A DNA stretch of 64,000 nucleotides from NCBI RefSeq assembly GCF_021018895.1, contig NC_079364.1, positions 17,614,885-17,678,884 on the forward strand, given 5' to 3'. The position numbers and the translations under genes were made by a program. The notes under the pieces are model-generated. The model had not been told where the DNA came from. It saw only the letters and a list, made by a program, of their open reading frames with translations, and did not search any database. Source of the DNA: Seriola aureovittata (lineage: Eukaryota; Chordata; Actinopteri; Carangiformes; Carangidae). Shown here in pieces: positions 49,994 through 64,000 of this stretch; the first letter of the stretch is position 1; each line of letters starts with the position of its first letter.

Positions 49994-50971
49994 ATGGAAA
50001 TGACCAACAGGTCCCTGCATAACCCCTATCTCCTCCACGTGGAGCTCAGCCCGGTAAATGACTTTTTGGAGGAGAACGAAACGAACTCTACCGGCGGCGA
50101 GCGACACTCTTTGGGCTGCGTGCAGATCCGCATCCCCCAGGAGCTCTTCCTGGCGCTGGGGCTCATCAGCCTGGTGGAGAACATCCTGGTGATCCTGGCC
50201 ATCATCAAGAACCGCAACCTGCACTCGCCCATGTACTATTTCATCTGCTGCCTGGCCGTGTCCGACATGCTCGTCAGTGTCAGCAACGTGGTGGAGACCA
50301 TGTTCATGCTTCTCCACGACCACGGCCTGCTGGACTTGCACCCGGGCATGCTGCGCCACCTGGACAACGTCATCGACGTGATGATCTGCAGCTCCGTGGT
50401 GTCTTCGCTCTCCTTTCTGTGCACCATCGCTGCGGATCGCTACATCACCATCTTTTACGCGCTGCGTTATCACAGCATCATGACCACGCAGCGCGCCATC
50501 ACCATCATCGTGGTGGTGTGGCTGGCCAGCATCACCTCCAGCATCCTCTTCATCGTGTACCACACAGACAACGCCGTCATCGTGTGCCTCGTGACCTTCT
50601 TCTGCACCACGCTGGTGTTTAACGCCGTGTTATATCTTCACATGTTCCTCCTGGCGCACGTGCATTCCCGGCGCATCACGGCTTTCCACAAAAGCAGGCG
50701 CCAATCCACGAGCATGAAGGGAGCGATTACCCTCACCATCCTGCTTGGGGTCTTCATCTTATGCTGGGGCCCTTTCTTCCTCCACCTCATCCTCATCCTC
50801 ACCTGCCCCACCAGCCCGTTCTGCAACTGTTTCTTCCGAAACTTCAACCTTTTCCTCATCCTCATCATCTGTAACTCGCTCATCGACCCGCTCATCTACG
50901 CCTACCGGAGCCAGGAGCTGCGTAAAACTCTACAGGAGCTGGTCATGTGTTCTTGGTGCTTCGGCGTGTGA
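49994..50971 (+). CDS. mc1r: melanocortin 1 receptor (intronless GPCR)
   Basis: A single 325-residue open frame encodes a seven-helix rhodopsin-family receptor. It binds alpha-MSH, is antagonised by agouti proteins, signals through Gs/cAMP in pigment cells and controls melanin synthesis and dispersal. Visible features: N-glycosylation sites N5, N28 and N31; [19 protein letters not shown] in helix 2; the ligand-pocket acids in VVETMF and [23 protein letters not shown] after helix 3; [20 protein letters not shown] in helix 6; and [13 protein letters not shown] in helix 7, in place of NPxxY as usual for melanocortin receptors. A C-terminal MCSWCFGV offers palmitoylatable cysteines. MC1R rather than MC3/4/5R is supported by the short CSW-type tail and by tcf25 and def8 as neighbours. 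ATG 50000 is an alternative start two codons on. The coding region is much more GC-rich than its flanks. Confidence 0.96.
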   Translation: MEMTNRSLHNPYLLHVELSPVNDFLEENETNSTGGERHSLGCVQIRIPQELFLALGLISLVENILVILAIIKNRNLHSPMYYFICCLAVSDMLVSVSNVVETMFMLLHDHGLLDLHPGMLRHLDNVIDVMICSSVVSSLSFLCTIAADRYITIFYALRYHSIMTTQRAITIIVVVWLASITSSILFIVYHTDNAVIVCLVTFFCTTLVFNAVLYLHMFLLAHVHSRRITAFHKSRRQSTSMKGAITLTILLGVFILCWGPFFLHLILILTCPTSPFCNCFFRNFNLFLILIICNSLIDPLIYAYRSQELRKTLQELVMCSWCFGV

Positions 50972-51026
50972 CATCAAGTATATTCAAGAGAGGGCAAATC
51001 GGGTCATTAACAATGTCGACCATCTC

Positions 51027-51863
51027 TTCTTCCTCAGGGGCGCCGCCAGGGATTATGGGCTACATGAAAAGATATCACCATGGGCCCCGCCACCACAGAG
51101 CATGCCACCAAAGGCCATGCCAACCCTGAAAATATAACACTGCGCAGACATGCATACAACATGTTGCATGGAATTCACTATTTGATGCAAAACTGATACC
51201 CTCTATAAGAAACGTGTTAAAGGCCGTCTCTTACAGTTTAAATGTAATTACAATGGTCAAACAACAGACGGAAAATTCCCTGAAAATAAACAAATTACCT
51301 AAAATAATTATAACTTAAATATACATTAAACTCTTCAATTAAAATAAATTAAAATTATTGTTTAGCATATAGAATGATATAGCAAACAAAAGCAAAAGAA
51401 TAGAAGATGCAGAAGATTATTGGATCACATACCAATCATAAAATAAGCAGCTGTAAAAGTGGAAATGGACAATGAAAAACAAAATAAAAAGGCCCGATGG
51501 TGGAGGAAATGTCAAGTGGTCATATATAATCATTATGTGGACAAATAATTACAGTTTTTGAATTCTTGTCATTAAAGGATTTAATCATTTTTCTTTTTTT
51601 CATAATAATGAAAGAAATACCAAATACCAAACCAATACCTAACCCTAACCCAATACCAGGGCCAACCTGTTTCACGTTTAAAGGGGAGAAGAAAAAGAAA
51701 CTTAGTTTTATGGTAAATTGTACATAAAATATTCTATTCTATTATATTAATGGTGATAAGTTTATAATTTAACATTGAAAAACCTAATGTAATACATTTT
51801 TAGAGCCCCTGTCAGTCCCGCTACAGCGCCCCACCCCACCCCCTCAGGGCCCCTGTTCTACCT
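51027..51863. mobile_element. hAT-like non-autonomous element in mc1r 3' flank
   Basis: The element 51035-51855 (821 bp) starts CAGGGGCGCCGCCAGGGATT and ends CCCTCAGGGCCCCTG, giving short inverted ends CAGGGGC. Flanking 8-base duplications are ttcttcct (51027-51034) and ttctacct (51856-51863), seven of eight matching, as expected for an old hAT insertion. The wording GGGGCGCCGCCAGG..TTATGGGC is familiar from teleost repeats. There is no coding frame. It starts 63 bases after the mc1r stop, so it probably forms much of the 3' UTR. The short inverted ends keep confidence moderate. Confidence 0.55.
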
Positions 51864-52113
51864 GAATGTACATTGTGTCTAAAGCTGAAGTAAGCCGTGA
51901 CTGGTGCCCGCTGTTGATGCCATTGGTTGATGCCCATGCCAGACATTGTACATAACAGACCAAGACTGTATCTCTGGTCAAGACTCCTGTCGGCTACATG
52001 TCATTGTGGATTTGCTGATTATTCCACGTGTGGCTTCAGTTTTTATTTATTATTGCATCACACCAGTCTTGGCTCACGTTCATGCACTGTAAAACATCTG
52101 GACATTTAATCCA

Positions 52114-52179
52114 CTAATGACTCCCTTAACTAAGAGAGACCCTTAGTTTTGAAACTCTCTGAGTTAAGGGAGTCATTAG
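52114..52179. repeat. near-perfect 25-bp inverted repeat (hairpin)
   Basis: The left arm 52114-52138 (CTAATGACTCCC...) and right arm 52155-52179 (...GGGAGTCATTAG) pair at 24 of 25 positions across a 16-base loop. It lies about 1.1 kb after the mc1r stop. Confidence 0.95.
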
Positions 52180-54881
52180 GTCAATGTAAATTATAGTAAC
52201 TGATCAGCAATTTATTTTTGTTAAGAGTCTTTTCATGTGTTTTTTCCCCCTGCAAATCAAATGGAGTTTTCTTGTATATAAAATGCTTCTTTTTGTTGGT
52301 TGAAATATGGGATTTCTCTTAATTCTGCTTTCACGAGCTATTGAGAAATCAAGAAAAGAAACTAAAAACTTGCACTGGAAATATGTTATATTGTATCTCT
52401 GACCTGAATTTCTCACTTCATTAAATTAAAACCGAATATTACTGTGCTCATCATTGGGTTATTTCTATTTGAAATTAACCTTAACAAAAGTCTCTGCCTC
52501 AGACCTAAAGTTGGATTAATTTCTTAAGGAGCGTATGATTAAGGTTTTAACATGCAAGGCTTTTAAGATAATGTGATGTGTTATAGAGATGTAATTACCA
52601 CGTGAGGTCTAGTGGTCTATTATTTTCATATGCAACTTTTTCTCCATTTTGTGTCCATTTCCTACTGTTAAAAAAACAAAAACAAAATGAAGCATTACAT
52701 GTAATGATAAAAAAGTTGAAATAACTGCTGCTAAAACACAATTTTATTTTATTTAGGAATAAACAGACAAAGATCATTGATCCAAGCTGGTATAATGAAG
52801 CAGGAAATCAATGAGATATGAAAGGAAAGCTTTGTAGTAGCTTTAAATGGTGTGATGCAACTTTAAGAAAAAAAAAGGCTTATTTGGTGGCGTTGTGTGG
52901 GAATTAGGCTACTCCCCTAAAAATAAATGTCCGGATGATTGAAGGAAAAAAAAGATGCAAAATCACATGAATGGCTTTGTATGATGGTAGGCCTGAGGCC
53001 CAGGGTGTCCGAGGGTTTATGAAAGAAGGCATATCAAAGTTATATTTGTGGAAGTTTGTGAGATTCTCTGAAATGTGCAAAGAGGGACAGTTTCTTAAAG
53101 AGCTGTGGCTGAATAATATGCATTTGTAGGACATGTGATACATTGGTCCTGATATCTATGGAGAAGTTGTTGTTAAATATATTTTATTGAAAATATAAAT
53201 AATTTATTTGTTGAAAAAAATCAAATAGACAGAACCAGATGTCAGCCTTGACACAACCTAGAGTTAATTAACAATTTCAATGAGCTAGATGAAATTGTCC
53301 TGAAATGTACTATAGGATGTAACGCATAGATCTGGAAATCGAGAAGCTTGCAATTTTATTCTATTTTAATCTTTTACAAATTTTACTTTATTCATCCTAT
53401 GATAAACTATCATATTTTTTATTTATCCTATGGATTTGTTGTAAATAGGGCAACATTTTACACTCTATTTGACCGGTTTTCCTTTAGAAAAACTGAAAAG
53501 CCATCATAAATCTGCGTTTGAGCCATGAAGTTTAAAAAAAAAAATCCTGACAGAGTGCTGGGTATAAAAGTGCTTTGCGGTGGTTTCACAGACAGCTGTT
53601 TCCAAATGAAGGGAAAGACTAACAGATCTCATGACTAGGCTGTCTACAAAGACTAAAATAAGGATTTCATTTACAAGTTATAAAACCATGCAGTGTGAAA
53701 TATTCATGTTAATATTGACAACAATGTAGATTGTTGTTCACTGTAGTTCTTGCTTTTACTGCTGGGGAATATATACTGTACACAATCCCCACTGTTATCA
53801 ATGAATTCAGTCCTTGATATTTTTCAGTGTAATTTTTCTATTGATTTTGAACTATAACTGACTTTACCTTTTCTTTTCTTTTTGTAATATTCCTAGTGGT
53901 ATTTTTCAACACCATCACTTTATTTTATTTAGTTTTTTGGCATGGGAGTTTTTACAGAGGATTGCGAATACAGTATGGTTGTCTGGTATCTGCTATTTAC
54001 AAATAATCTCTTTTAAAAGTAACAAGACGTTGCTGCTCAGTGCTGCAGTATATCCCCTAGAGTAAACCTAATTGAACACATACTGTAAAGGCTTTGGGTA
54101 TAACTACAAAAACTGCGTGTGAAACTGAGTGAAAAAAGATTGTGTTGTACAGTCACTGTACTGAAGGAATATGTAATATGTGTAATCCTTGCAGTTGTTT
54201 ACATGTTACATATTTGTCTCAAATAAAGGTGCCAACACAAGAAAAGCTTGTGGTAAATCAATAATAACAGCAGCATTACTATTGATCACTCCTTCAATGT
54301 ACTGTATTTTCCATGATTCTTGTTATTACATAGCATGCTGGGTTAGGAGGTTGCATGAGTTATTTGAAGACCAAATATCCAAACTACAAAAAGTTTTCAT
54401 TCATGTGCACGCAAGCAAGATAAGAATGTGCAGTTCCTCTAGGAAATGTCTGTGCAGACGGCACCCTGGGATGTGTCAGGGGCGTCATATAAGGAGATAG
54501 ATAAACAGGTTATCAATTTATTGCTCCTGTTCATGCTTTCAAAAGTCCCAAATTCTTTACATGTTTACAGGTAACTCCACATTATCTGTGAATAAGTCAT
54601 GACAGCAGACATAAACTTAACTGCATGTCCTTGAACTTAAACATATTTACATGCAACATGAACTCTTTTTTTCTGCTTCATAGAAAAAATGTATGCAAGA
54701 CAACATTTGCTCTCAACAGACAGAGGGGCCATTGATACAAAACACAAACAACAGACACATTTTTGAAATGGTCCATTTTTAAACTCATGATCAAGTTCTG
54801 TTGCTGTGCTGTAAATAACCACATACACTGCCATTTTGCACAGTTATTGCACTCCAACCTTTCTTAAACCTGTTTCTGATG

Positions 54882-54937
<56 letters not shown>

Positions 54938-54955
54938 GCTCTATCTCTCTATCTA
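54882..54955. repeat. (ATCT)n tetranucleotide repeat
   Basis: About 16 ATCT units followed by imperfect GCTCTATCTCTCT copies. A second short TATC cluster lies near 55377-55404. Confidence 0.93.
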
Positions 54956-57900
54956 AAAGGAAGGGGAATTCCAGCTGAATCAAATATAAATCTTCATCCG
55001 GCCCTCAAGGAAGAAATTAAAAATCTTAATTGTTTTCAATTATTCCCCCAAAAATTCTTGGTTTAATTTGATTCACCCACATGAGCGTCTTTGGGAATAA
55101 TTAAATAAAATTTCATCTTGCCATTTTAACATCTCAAGAGTGAAATACCAAAAATTAAATCAAATGGTCACTGGATTTTTGTGGATATGTGCTCATTGAT
55201 ATAACTTTTTATACTTGCAAAATGGATTTTGAAATATTGTTCACTCCACATCTTGATTTAAGTTTTGTATTGGCTGTAATGGTACATTCATTTTATGACC
55301 AAATTTTGTTAATTGTATTTGAACTTTTTAGCAGAGGTGTTGTTGTTTTAGTGGATTAAGAGGGGCACGAAAAATGTGATCTATCTATCATCTATCTATC
55401 TATCACGTCTTGTTCCTTGATGTGCTTAATAACAAAATATTACCATAATAAATATTTAAGAATTATATATTATTTACTTAACAAATATATTACATAAGGA
55501 AGCAGACATAGACATGTCATGGGAATGCCACTTGACAGTAATTATTGGTGATTAGCCCAAAGCATGACCAAAGTGTGTATAATTTGCAGCGAGCATCGTG
55601 TTTACAGTTAGGGTTTGGACTTCTTTCTTCATTTAGCTTCACAAAGCAGCTCTGTTCATAGCAAAGACAAACCTCGACAGCTGCCATCCAAACAACAAAC
55701 ACACTCAAGCTATAATGATTCAGGGTTTTCCATATGGCCAGAAACCAAGGCTCTGACCCTCAAGGAAGGACACAAATAGCATATATAAACAAACTAAGAT
55801 TTACTTTGATACAAATACCAAAAAGTTCTTGAGGCATAACTGTGGCCTGCCAAATAATTAAAAATACTGAATACTGAAATGAAAGGATAAAATAAAATAA
55901 GCCAAGAGTAGCAGTGGCTGTTTTTGTTATGCCCATTATCTTGTGACCAGGAAAACAAATTACGTTTTTTTTCATTTGGGCTTTCTTTTTTTTAAATCTT
56001 AAAATTTAGAGACTTAGCAATCCATTATGCCACGATCACTGTTTACCAGTCTCATTCAAGGTAACAACTGGTGCTCCTAACACTAACTTACATTGTGTGC
56101 CTTCGTTATCCACCTGTGATTTTGTTATTTTCTCCTCAATTTCTTTTTTAAATTTAAATTTAAACTTTTTATTTTTTATCTCAGGCGGGAGAAATTATGT
56201 TGAAGCCATTTTCGACATACAGTAAACTGCAGAAGCCCAGTTGCTTTTGTTTTCATGATCATGTTCATTGTAATGCATTTAACTGGTGGGTAGAAGAGGA
56301 CAGGATGAACACTCAAAGGACTGCAGTGCAATAGACAAAACTCAAACAATTTAAGAAAACGCCTTCATCAAGTTGTCAACATGTGCAGTGCAAATAGTCA
56401 CAACACAAGCAACTACAGAAACACGCTGCAAGTAGCACCGGCGACAACGGGAGTGTTTCCAGGGGACACAAACAAGTGATGAACCCAGCTGGAATGCGAT
56501 GCGCACTTGATATTCAATGCTTTGTCAGTGCTTCAAAGAGAGATGAACTTACATTTGAGCTCTTTTTCCAAACACCACTGCAAAGTAGCAGACTTCAATA
56601 ACTTCAGAAGTCACAAAGGCTTGAGTGAAAGCGTGTCCCAGACGGGACGTTTTTCTACTTGGTTGTGTTGTGTGTGTATTTGCAGTGCATGTGTTGTCAA
56701 ATTGATGAAGATGTTTTATTCATTTGCTTGTGTTTTGTCTATTTGCTTGTGTTTTGTTGAGTTACAGTGCGTTCAGCTCTCTCGGCCACCGTATAAAAGT
56801 GATACAAAATGATATTTGTAATGTGTCTGAAGTGGGTCACATGCTTCTGTCAAACAGCATTCAAATCATTGAACAGAAGATCTCTTTATTCATAAGAACG
56901 CAATGCCCTTTACACAGAATCTCTCCTGAGCAAAGGCATTTTTGTTCATTAAACATGCAGAAATTGATTCTCTGGTTCATCTTAGGCTGCACTGTGTAAC
57001 TGCATATGTAGTACTTTTCGTTACTTTTTATAGGCTACCTGATGATATGGCGTGTTTCTCAGTTTGGCAATCACGAATTGATATGACAACCAGTTCACTC
57101 GACCAGGATGGCACTGACATAAAACAGGCTTAAAAAGCACGAACCATACTCTAAAGCAGATTCTGAGATGTCTGCTCCTATCTTTTCACAGAAAAAAGAA
57201 TCCTCTCTTACTACCACTTTCTGCAGGTTACAAGTTCATCATTATTAATGTACACACCACCACCTTCTTACTCTGTGAACCTCACAGCTTCCAGGAACTG
57301 CCAAACTGTTGAACATTATAGCTGCTGTTTGTGTTTTTTAAATAAGAATGAAAGCTTGGAATCAACCACAGCTTCAAAACTTCACAAATATTCTCCTTAT
57401 TTACTCATATTCTGCTGAAATTTTCATTAGCAAAATGAGAGGAGTAGAGGAGAGATAAAGAAGGCATTTATTGTCCTTTTCAGTCTATTTTAGTTATTGC
57501 AGTCTATTTACCCTGACGATACAGCATGGCAGACAATGTGACAAAATGGTGTAATTTTATGGAGTCTCCATAAATCATACTGTTTGCTATATTGAGTTGA
57601 TATGTAAACATTTAAGGTGACATCTGCCTACATGATGCAACCTTTGCAATCAGATGTGTTTCCTAACACCTATCTTGAAAGCTTGAAATTGTGAACAGCC
57701 TACTTCTGAATACCATGAACTGTGTGTTATGAAACTTTATCACCAGTGCAATGTCAAATTCAGTCAGTAATTTTTACTAGATGTCGTGGAAACTGGCTGC
57801 AGTGATATTGAAGGGACAAAAAGTCCTACTATGACATGTAGTCCAAACTTTGGAGGTGATGCCTTATCATCTAGGTATTCCTGCTCACGGTAAAACGACT

Positions 57901-58885
57901 GAAAGTCTATTTTCAAAATAAAAGTATTAATTATTACTTCCGTATAAAAACAACTTAAGGTGGCTTCATTTAGCTATACCACCGTAAGATAATAGAAACA
58001 AGCATAGGTTTTTATTGAACAAAGGAAACGTATAGAACCAGTTATTCGATTCCTCTTTAGTTTCTCTATTAATCATATAATGCTACTACATGGCTGTCAT
58101 GAAAGTTTTTTATTTTGAAAATATCAACCGGATATAGATGTTTTGAAGTATTATGACTTGACACTTCTTTGCCTTCTGATGTTGCTGATGACAGAGACAA
58201 AACAACACGGGGGAACTGCTCATAATTAACCGCACGCTTTTGCTATAAAAATACATTTTACAAGGGCCGGTTCCCTCATGATAAATAGGGTCAACAACGG
58301 GGTAAGATTCGACCAACACGGACCAATTAAATTTGCTAAAATTCGTATCAAAACAACACATGAATGGTATGTTTTTAAGGGCTAGTTAGCTAGCTAGCGT
58401 TAGCTGGTTGTTGACATCTGTGTATTGATGTTGATGTGCTCTTTTATATTGGTGGCATAACTGTAATTGAATTTATCCCATGCTGCACATGTTTAGCAGG
58501 AATACTCGAAACATATAGAAGGTTACTAGAGGAGGACTTCCAAAGAAAGACGACCCCGATTGCTCATAGTTGCTGAGATGAGGCTGCAGTGCTTCAACCT
58601 GTGTTTATAACCTTTATGAGGCTTTGCAGTGTTTCTTTGATTGATCCCATGTGCTGAGCGCGAGGATGATATGTATGAAAAGATTTCATAAATACTAATT
58701 TAAATCGTCTATATTTTGATAATTGTTTAGAGAAAACTCTCTGCTTTGCAGCCTGCTTAGTGACAGTGCTATTGCACATCTGAATACATCACACTGATTT
58801 TCATTGAACAGATGTAGTTTTAACACTAGGATGGTATAAAACAGTTTTTTTGTATACCACAGCCTTCTGGCTTTTGACCTTTTCT

Positions 58886-60196
58886 TTGTGCATTCAGAAA
58901 GTATTCAGACCCCTTCACTGTTTTCACATTTTGTTATGTTGCAGCTTCATGCTAAAATCCTTAATTAATTTTTCCCTCATCAATCTACACTCAATACTTC
59001 ATAGTGACAAAACATAAAGAGAAGTTGAGAAATTTCTGCAAATTCATTAAAAAGGGAGAATTGAAATATTACATTGACAAAAGTATTTTGACCCTTTGCT
59101 ATGACACTTGATATTTAGCTAAGGTGTGTTTTGATCATATTTGAGATGTTTCTACACCTTGATTGGAGTTTGCCTGTGGAAAATTTAACCGACACCTGTC
59201 TATATAACGTCTCACACCTGAAGCCAAGCCTTTAGGTCGAAAACCTTGGTGAGAGAGGTGACCAAGAACCCGATGGTCACTCTGGCTGAGCTCCAGAGTT
59301 CCTGTGTGAAGATTCCAGACGGACAGCCACCACTGCAACACTCCACTGCAGTATCCATTTGGGCTTAGTGGCTGAATGGCAGGCTCTCCTCAGCGAGAGA
59401 CAGTCGAAAAGCTGTTTGGAGTTTGCAACAAAAAAAAAAGCACCTAAAGCCCTTCCAGTCTGTGACAAACAAGATTCTCTGATGAAACCAAGATCGAACT
59501 GTTTGGTCTCAATTCTAAGTGTCATGTCTGGGAGGAAACAGGTGTTGCTCATCACCTGCTTAATACCATCCCAACAGTGAAGCATGGTAGTAGAAGTATC
59601 ATGATGTTGGGGTGTTTTTCAGTGGCAGGGACAGATAGGCTGGTCAGGATTGAGTGAAAGCTAAATGGAGCAACATAGAGAGATGTCTTTAATGAAAACC
59701 TGGTCCAGAGAGGTCAGGACATCAGACTGGGCTGAAGGTTCACCTTACAACAGGACAATGACCCTAAGTACACACGGCCAAGAAATGCAGGACTGGCACA
59801 GGGGCAACTCCCTGAAAGTCCTTGAGTGGCCCAGCCAGAGCCCTCTTGTGAACCTCATCAAACATCTCTAGAGAGACCTGAAAATGGCCCCCATTCAACT
59901 AATAGGGCTTGAGAGGATATGCAGAGAAGAATGGCAGAAAATCCCCAAGTCCAGGTGGGCAAAGCTTGTTGTGTCATACCAAAGGAGGCTAAAAGCTGTA
60001 ATCATTGCCAAAGGTGCTTCAACTAATTACTGAGTAAAGTCTACTTATGTTGATGTAATTAGCAAAAAAATGCTTTGTGAGGGTAGAAATATGAAATTAA
60101 ACAATTTTATTATTAGGCTATCCTTGAAACCAGATCAATCAGCAAGCTTATGTTGATTTGATCTCGCAGGTCTGAATTCTTTCTGAATGCACTGTA
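58886..60196 (+). mobile_element. Tc1-like transposon, near full length, inactivated
   Basis: The left end GTGCATTCAGAAAGTATTCA and right end GAATTCTTTCTGAATGCAC are inverted copies with one mismatch over the shared part. The right end is followed by TG-TA, the usual TA target. At about 1.3 kb the element has the normal Tc1 length. It lies about 1 kb upstream of the def8 start-codon exon. Confidence 0.85.
59230..59990 (+). pseudogene. broken Tc1-type transposase
   Basis: Transposase phrases appear in order but in different frames. A segment near 59256 reads VTKNPMVTLAELQ (helix-turn-helix region). Near 59477 comes SDETKIELFGLNS around the first catalytic Asp, and near 59755 NDPKYT around the second. 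Near 59827 follows EWPSQSP with NLIKHL, then a stop codon (TAG) where a Trp is usual. Multiple frameshifts and stops exclude function. An A run at 59432-59440 marks one break. Confidence 0.8.
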
Positions 60197-61153
60197 TGTC
60201 GAGGTTCCCTTTTACTATTGAGCCCTTTCAGCTCTGTTGCAGACCACTTGCCACTGACTTGTCCACGTTTTGATAATGCTTTTTTTTCATAAGTGCTGTG
60301 GACCAGTATCTAATCCTCTGGACAGGGCAACACATTATTTCACTTGTTTATTTGATTATTATTATTATTTAACTTAAACTTTGTTTAATTTTTTTAGCAT
60401 CTGTAGCAAAAAAACAAAAAAAAAAACCAGAGGTGACAGTTAGAATTTAAGTGGCACTCCACCAAGTTTTCATGTCAGAATTGATTGACTAGTCAAAGGG
60501 AGTAATACAAAGTCGGTGAAAACAGGATGTTATAACATATGGGTTGCGTTTTAGGAAGTGAAAGATCCAGTGTTTCTCAAGCTTTGCCAGTGCTGGGGAG
60601 AGGGACTGGAAGTCAGGATATCTTAACTTAAATTTTGACCATTGTTTTTAAAAGCTGTCTCAAGCAAGTTCCTCAACTTTCAAGTACAAAGCTGAATTGC
60701 TGCATTGCTGCTTTTGGACATGCTGATTTTAATCAGGTGAAGGGCGTGTGTATGATACAGTCTCCCTGGTATGTTTACAGGTGCCAAGGCAGCACAATGA
60801 GCATATCAGAGCTTTTCAACCAACTGTAAAACAAAACACTGCTTTCATTGCAACATGTATTTTGTATATTTACTTTATGACACATTTATTTGTTTGGTCC
60901 TTTGAGTGGGGGTTTATTGTCCTTGTACAGCTCCCTGAGGACTAAAGAGCAGTGTAGTTTAATTGGGATCTGAATGGGAATACACTGCACATTAAGTAAT
61001 AACCATGATGACACTGTAGCATATCTGGCTTCTGTTAAAAGATGGTCTTGATCCTTCTTCCTACTTCAAATTCTAAACATAATCGAAAAGAAATGAACAA
61101 ACGTCTCATTGTGACTGTAATGTATTTTGTCTTCTTTAGATGTAGCCGATGAA

Positions 61154-63655
<2,502 letters not shown>

Positions 63656-64000
63656 TGAATGGATAAGTGGATAACATGATGTTGTAGTTTTTGGTGCTGG
63701 CTCAGCTAGAAAGAAGTTCTTAATTCTTAATTGGCTAATTTCACTTGCATGTTCTCAAGTTTGTGGAATGCACAGCTGTGCATGTGTGTACAATGTTTGA
63801 AGCATGCTTCTTTTTACTCTATTCTAGAGGCGTTCCCTAAAATGAATGCTGCATTCATGTGAATTTGGAAAATATATTGTATTTAGGGGTAAAGAATACT
63901 TCAGTGGGTGCAATAGTTTTTAGTTTTAGTTTGTAGTTGGCCTGTGGCTGAAAATTGGTGCTTATGAGTGGAGATCAGTGTCAGAAGGGTAAACGGGAAG

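Larger units (their letters stand above)
50972..61139. other. intergenic region mc1r to def8, including def8 5' region
   Basis: This 10-kb stretch holds an hAT-like element at its left end, a 25-bp-arm hairpin at 52114-52179, TATC repeats near 54882 and 55377, and a Tc1 relic at 58886-60196. A CG-containing patch near 58380-58420 (GCTAGCGTTAGC) may mark the def8 promoter or first non-coding exon, but I cannot prove it. No beta-tubulin exon (tubb3, present here in mammals) or other coding exon was found. Confidence 0.6.

Noticed and set aside
49988..50563. 191-codon open frame on the minus strand over mc1r
   Set aside because: It is antisense to the GC-rich mc1r coding region. The His/Asp/Gln-rich product reflects the codon bias of the true gene and resembles no family.
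54189..54500. 103-codon open frame downstream of mc1r
   Set aside because: There is no similarity to any family I know, no splice or promoter context, and it sits in AT-rich intergenic DNA. I treat it as chance.
58380..58410. GCTAGTTAGCTAGCTAGCGTTAGC motif block as a regulatory element
   Set aside because: It is a short TAGC repeat. It may mark the def8 promoter, but nothing in the sequence proves a first exon here, so it is mentioned only in the intergenic entry.

Overview
The window is vertebrate nuclear DNA, most likely from a ray-finned (teleost) fish. The genes are split into short exons with GT/AG introns, the flanks are AT-rich, microsatellites are abundant, and the repeats are teleost-type: Tc1/mariner and hAT relics, a tRNA-derived SINE and LINE 3' tails. 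The coding exons match vertebrate families residue by residue. I built the gene models by joining exons at splice sites and checking that reading phase carries across every junction.

Layout, all on the + strand: (1) 2679-10288, the 3' exons of an hnRNP C/RALY-family RNA-binding protein whose RRM exons lie off the left edge; (2) 14003-16411, urah (5-hydroxyisourate hydrolase), with a peroxisomal PTS2 exon and an hAT relic in intron 1; (3) 17137-19255, pdcd5; (4) 20547-24378, mvd (mevalonate diphosphate decarboxylase); (5) 25424-27773, cyba (p22phox); (6) 30515-44501, tcf25, from which one internal exon cannot be found; (7) 49994-50971, mc1r, intronless; (8) 61154 to beyond the right edge, the first three coding exons of def8. 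Between and inside the genes lie transposon remnants, microsatellites and a few striking inverted repeats.

These genes do not form one pathway. They cover uric-acid breakdown (urah), sterol/isoprenoid synthesis (mvd), the NADPH oxidase membrane subunit (cyba), ribosome-associated quality control (tcf25), melanocortin signalling in pigment cells (mc1r), lysosome positioning (def8), apoptosis/tubulin-folding biology (pdcd5) and RNA binding. What links them is chromosomal history. From general knowledge, MVD-CYBA and TCF25-MC1R-DEF8 are neighbours on human 16q24, where the human URAH pseudogene also lies, so this is a conserved vertebrate block. pdcd5 (human chromosome 19) and the hnRNP C/RALY gene are additions, and no tubb3 lies between mc1r and def8.

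I found no previously undescribed multi-gene system. The observations most worth checking are the missing tcf25 exon (proved by phase mismatch), the hAT relic with a perfect 8-bp target duplication in urah, an hAT-like insertion just after the mc1r stop codon, and two long near-perfect hairpins.
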